DNA of 64,000 nt from Entrophospora sp. SA101 (Eukaryota > Glomeromycota > Glomeromycetes > Entrophosporales > Entrophosporaceae): assembly GCA_958430865.1 (NCBI GenBank), contig CAUDNR010001491.1, positions 35,237 through 99,236 on the forward strand, read 5' to 3'. The stretch's first letter is position 1; each line of letters opens with the position of its first letter. The position numbers and the translations under genes are program-made. Shown here piece after piece: positions 63,933 to 64,000 of this stretch. The notes under the pieces are model-generated. The model did no database searches. It had not been told where the DNA came from and worked only from the letters and a program-made list of their open reading frames with translations.

Positions 63933-64000
63933 AGGTTATTTTTTTAAAACTTTTTTCTCTTTTTAGTTAGTTTTTTTTGGTTGATAACTTCTAAGCACTC

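Overview
The window is very AT-rich bacterial DNA that reads TGA as tryptophan (translation table 4). Almost every real gene has in-frame TGA codons, and in conserved proteins (AspRS, UvrB, L14, TsaD, DNA2/NAM7-type helicase) they fall where Trp or another aromatic residue is expected. This points to the Mollicutes. Initiators usually lack a Shine-Dalgarno motif. Fungal or eukaryote-like domains (HET plus ankyrin, LRR plus LRAT), heavy coiled-coil and zinc-ribbon content, and a scattered ribosomal operon suggest a host-associated mollicute, possibly one living with fungi. The host is inference only; no 16S gene is present. Most genes are broken into short ORFs under the standard code, so all coordinates here use TGA=Trp.

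Layout. 59-7259 (+): a 1356-aa zinc-finger/coiled-coil protein with in-frame microsatellites, an assembly gap, rmuC, and an LRR-TM-LRAT protein. 7240-18189 (-): a dense accessory block with a Panacea-domain gene, a SprT-like protease, higBA, OB-like and zinc-ribbon proteins, a HAD-like protein, a candidate structured RNA and a 929-aa C-terminally anchored coiled-coil protein. 18893-23329: a fragment of the ribosomal operon (rpmC-rpsQ-rplN-rplX, then a foreign zinc/coiled-coil/TM gene, then rplE), and a short aspS. 23339-46490: mixed housekeeping genes (uvrB, der, an HU-like gene, a UvrD-like helicase, a helicase-nuclease, tsaD, rpmF, tRNA-Lys, tRNA-Ser) with LRR paralogs, membrane/coiled-coil proteins, a tumE/tumA pair, a PemK/MazF-like ORF and several frame-disrupted genes. 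46637-63587: a poly-A phase-variation candidate (+), then about 31 tightly packed minus-strand genes. Most of these are 30-130 aa single-TM proteins, with a membrane-anchored AAA+ ATPase, zinc/coiled-coil/TM proteins and, at the end, a 1487-aa repeat-HET-ankyrin protein.

How they may work together. The 46-64 kb minus-strand block has TAATG overlaps or gaps of a few bases, so it is probably one or a few operons. Its products look like parts of a membrane-bound assembly energised by the AAA+ protein, with the HET-ankyrin protein as a downstream effector-like product. Repeats that can slip (GA in two genes, poly-A in several, A7 at three frame breaks) suggest that surface or effector genes are switched on and off. 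These are inferences from gene layout; no function of the block as a whole is established.
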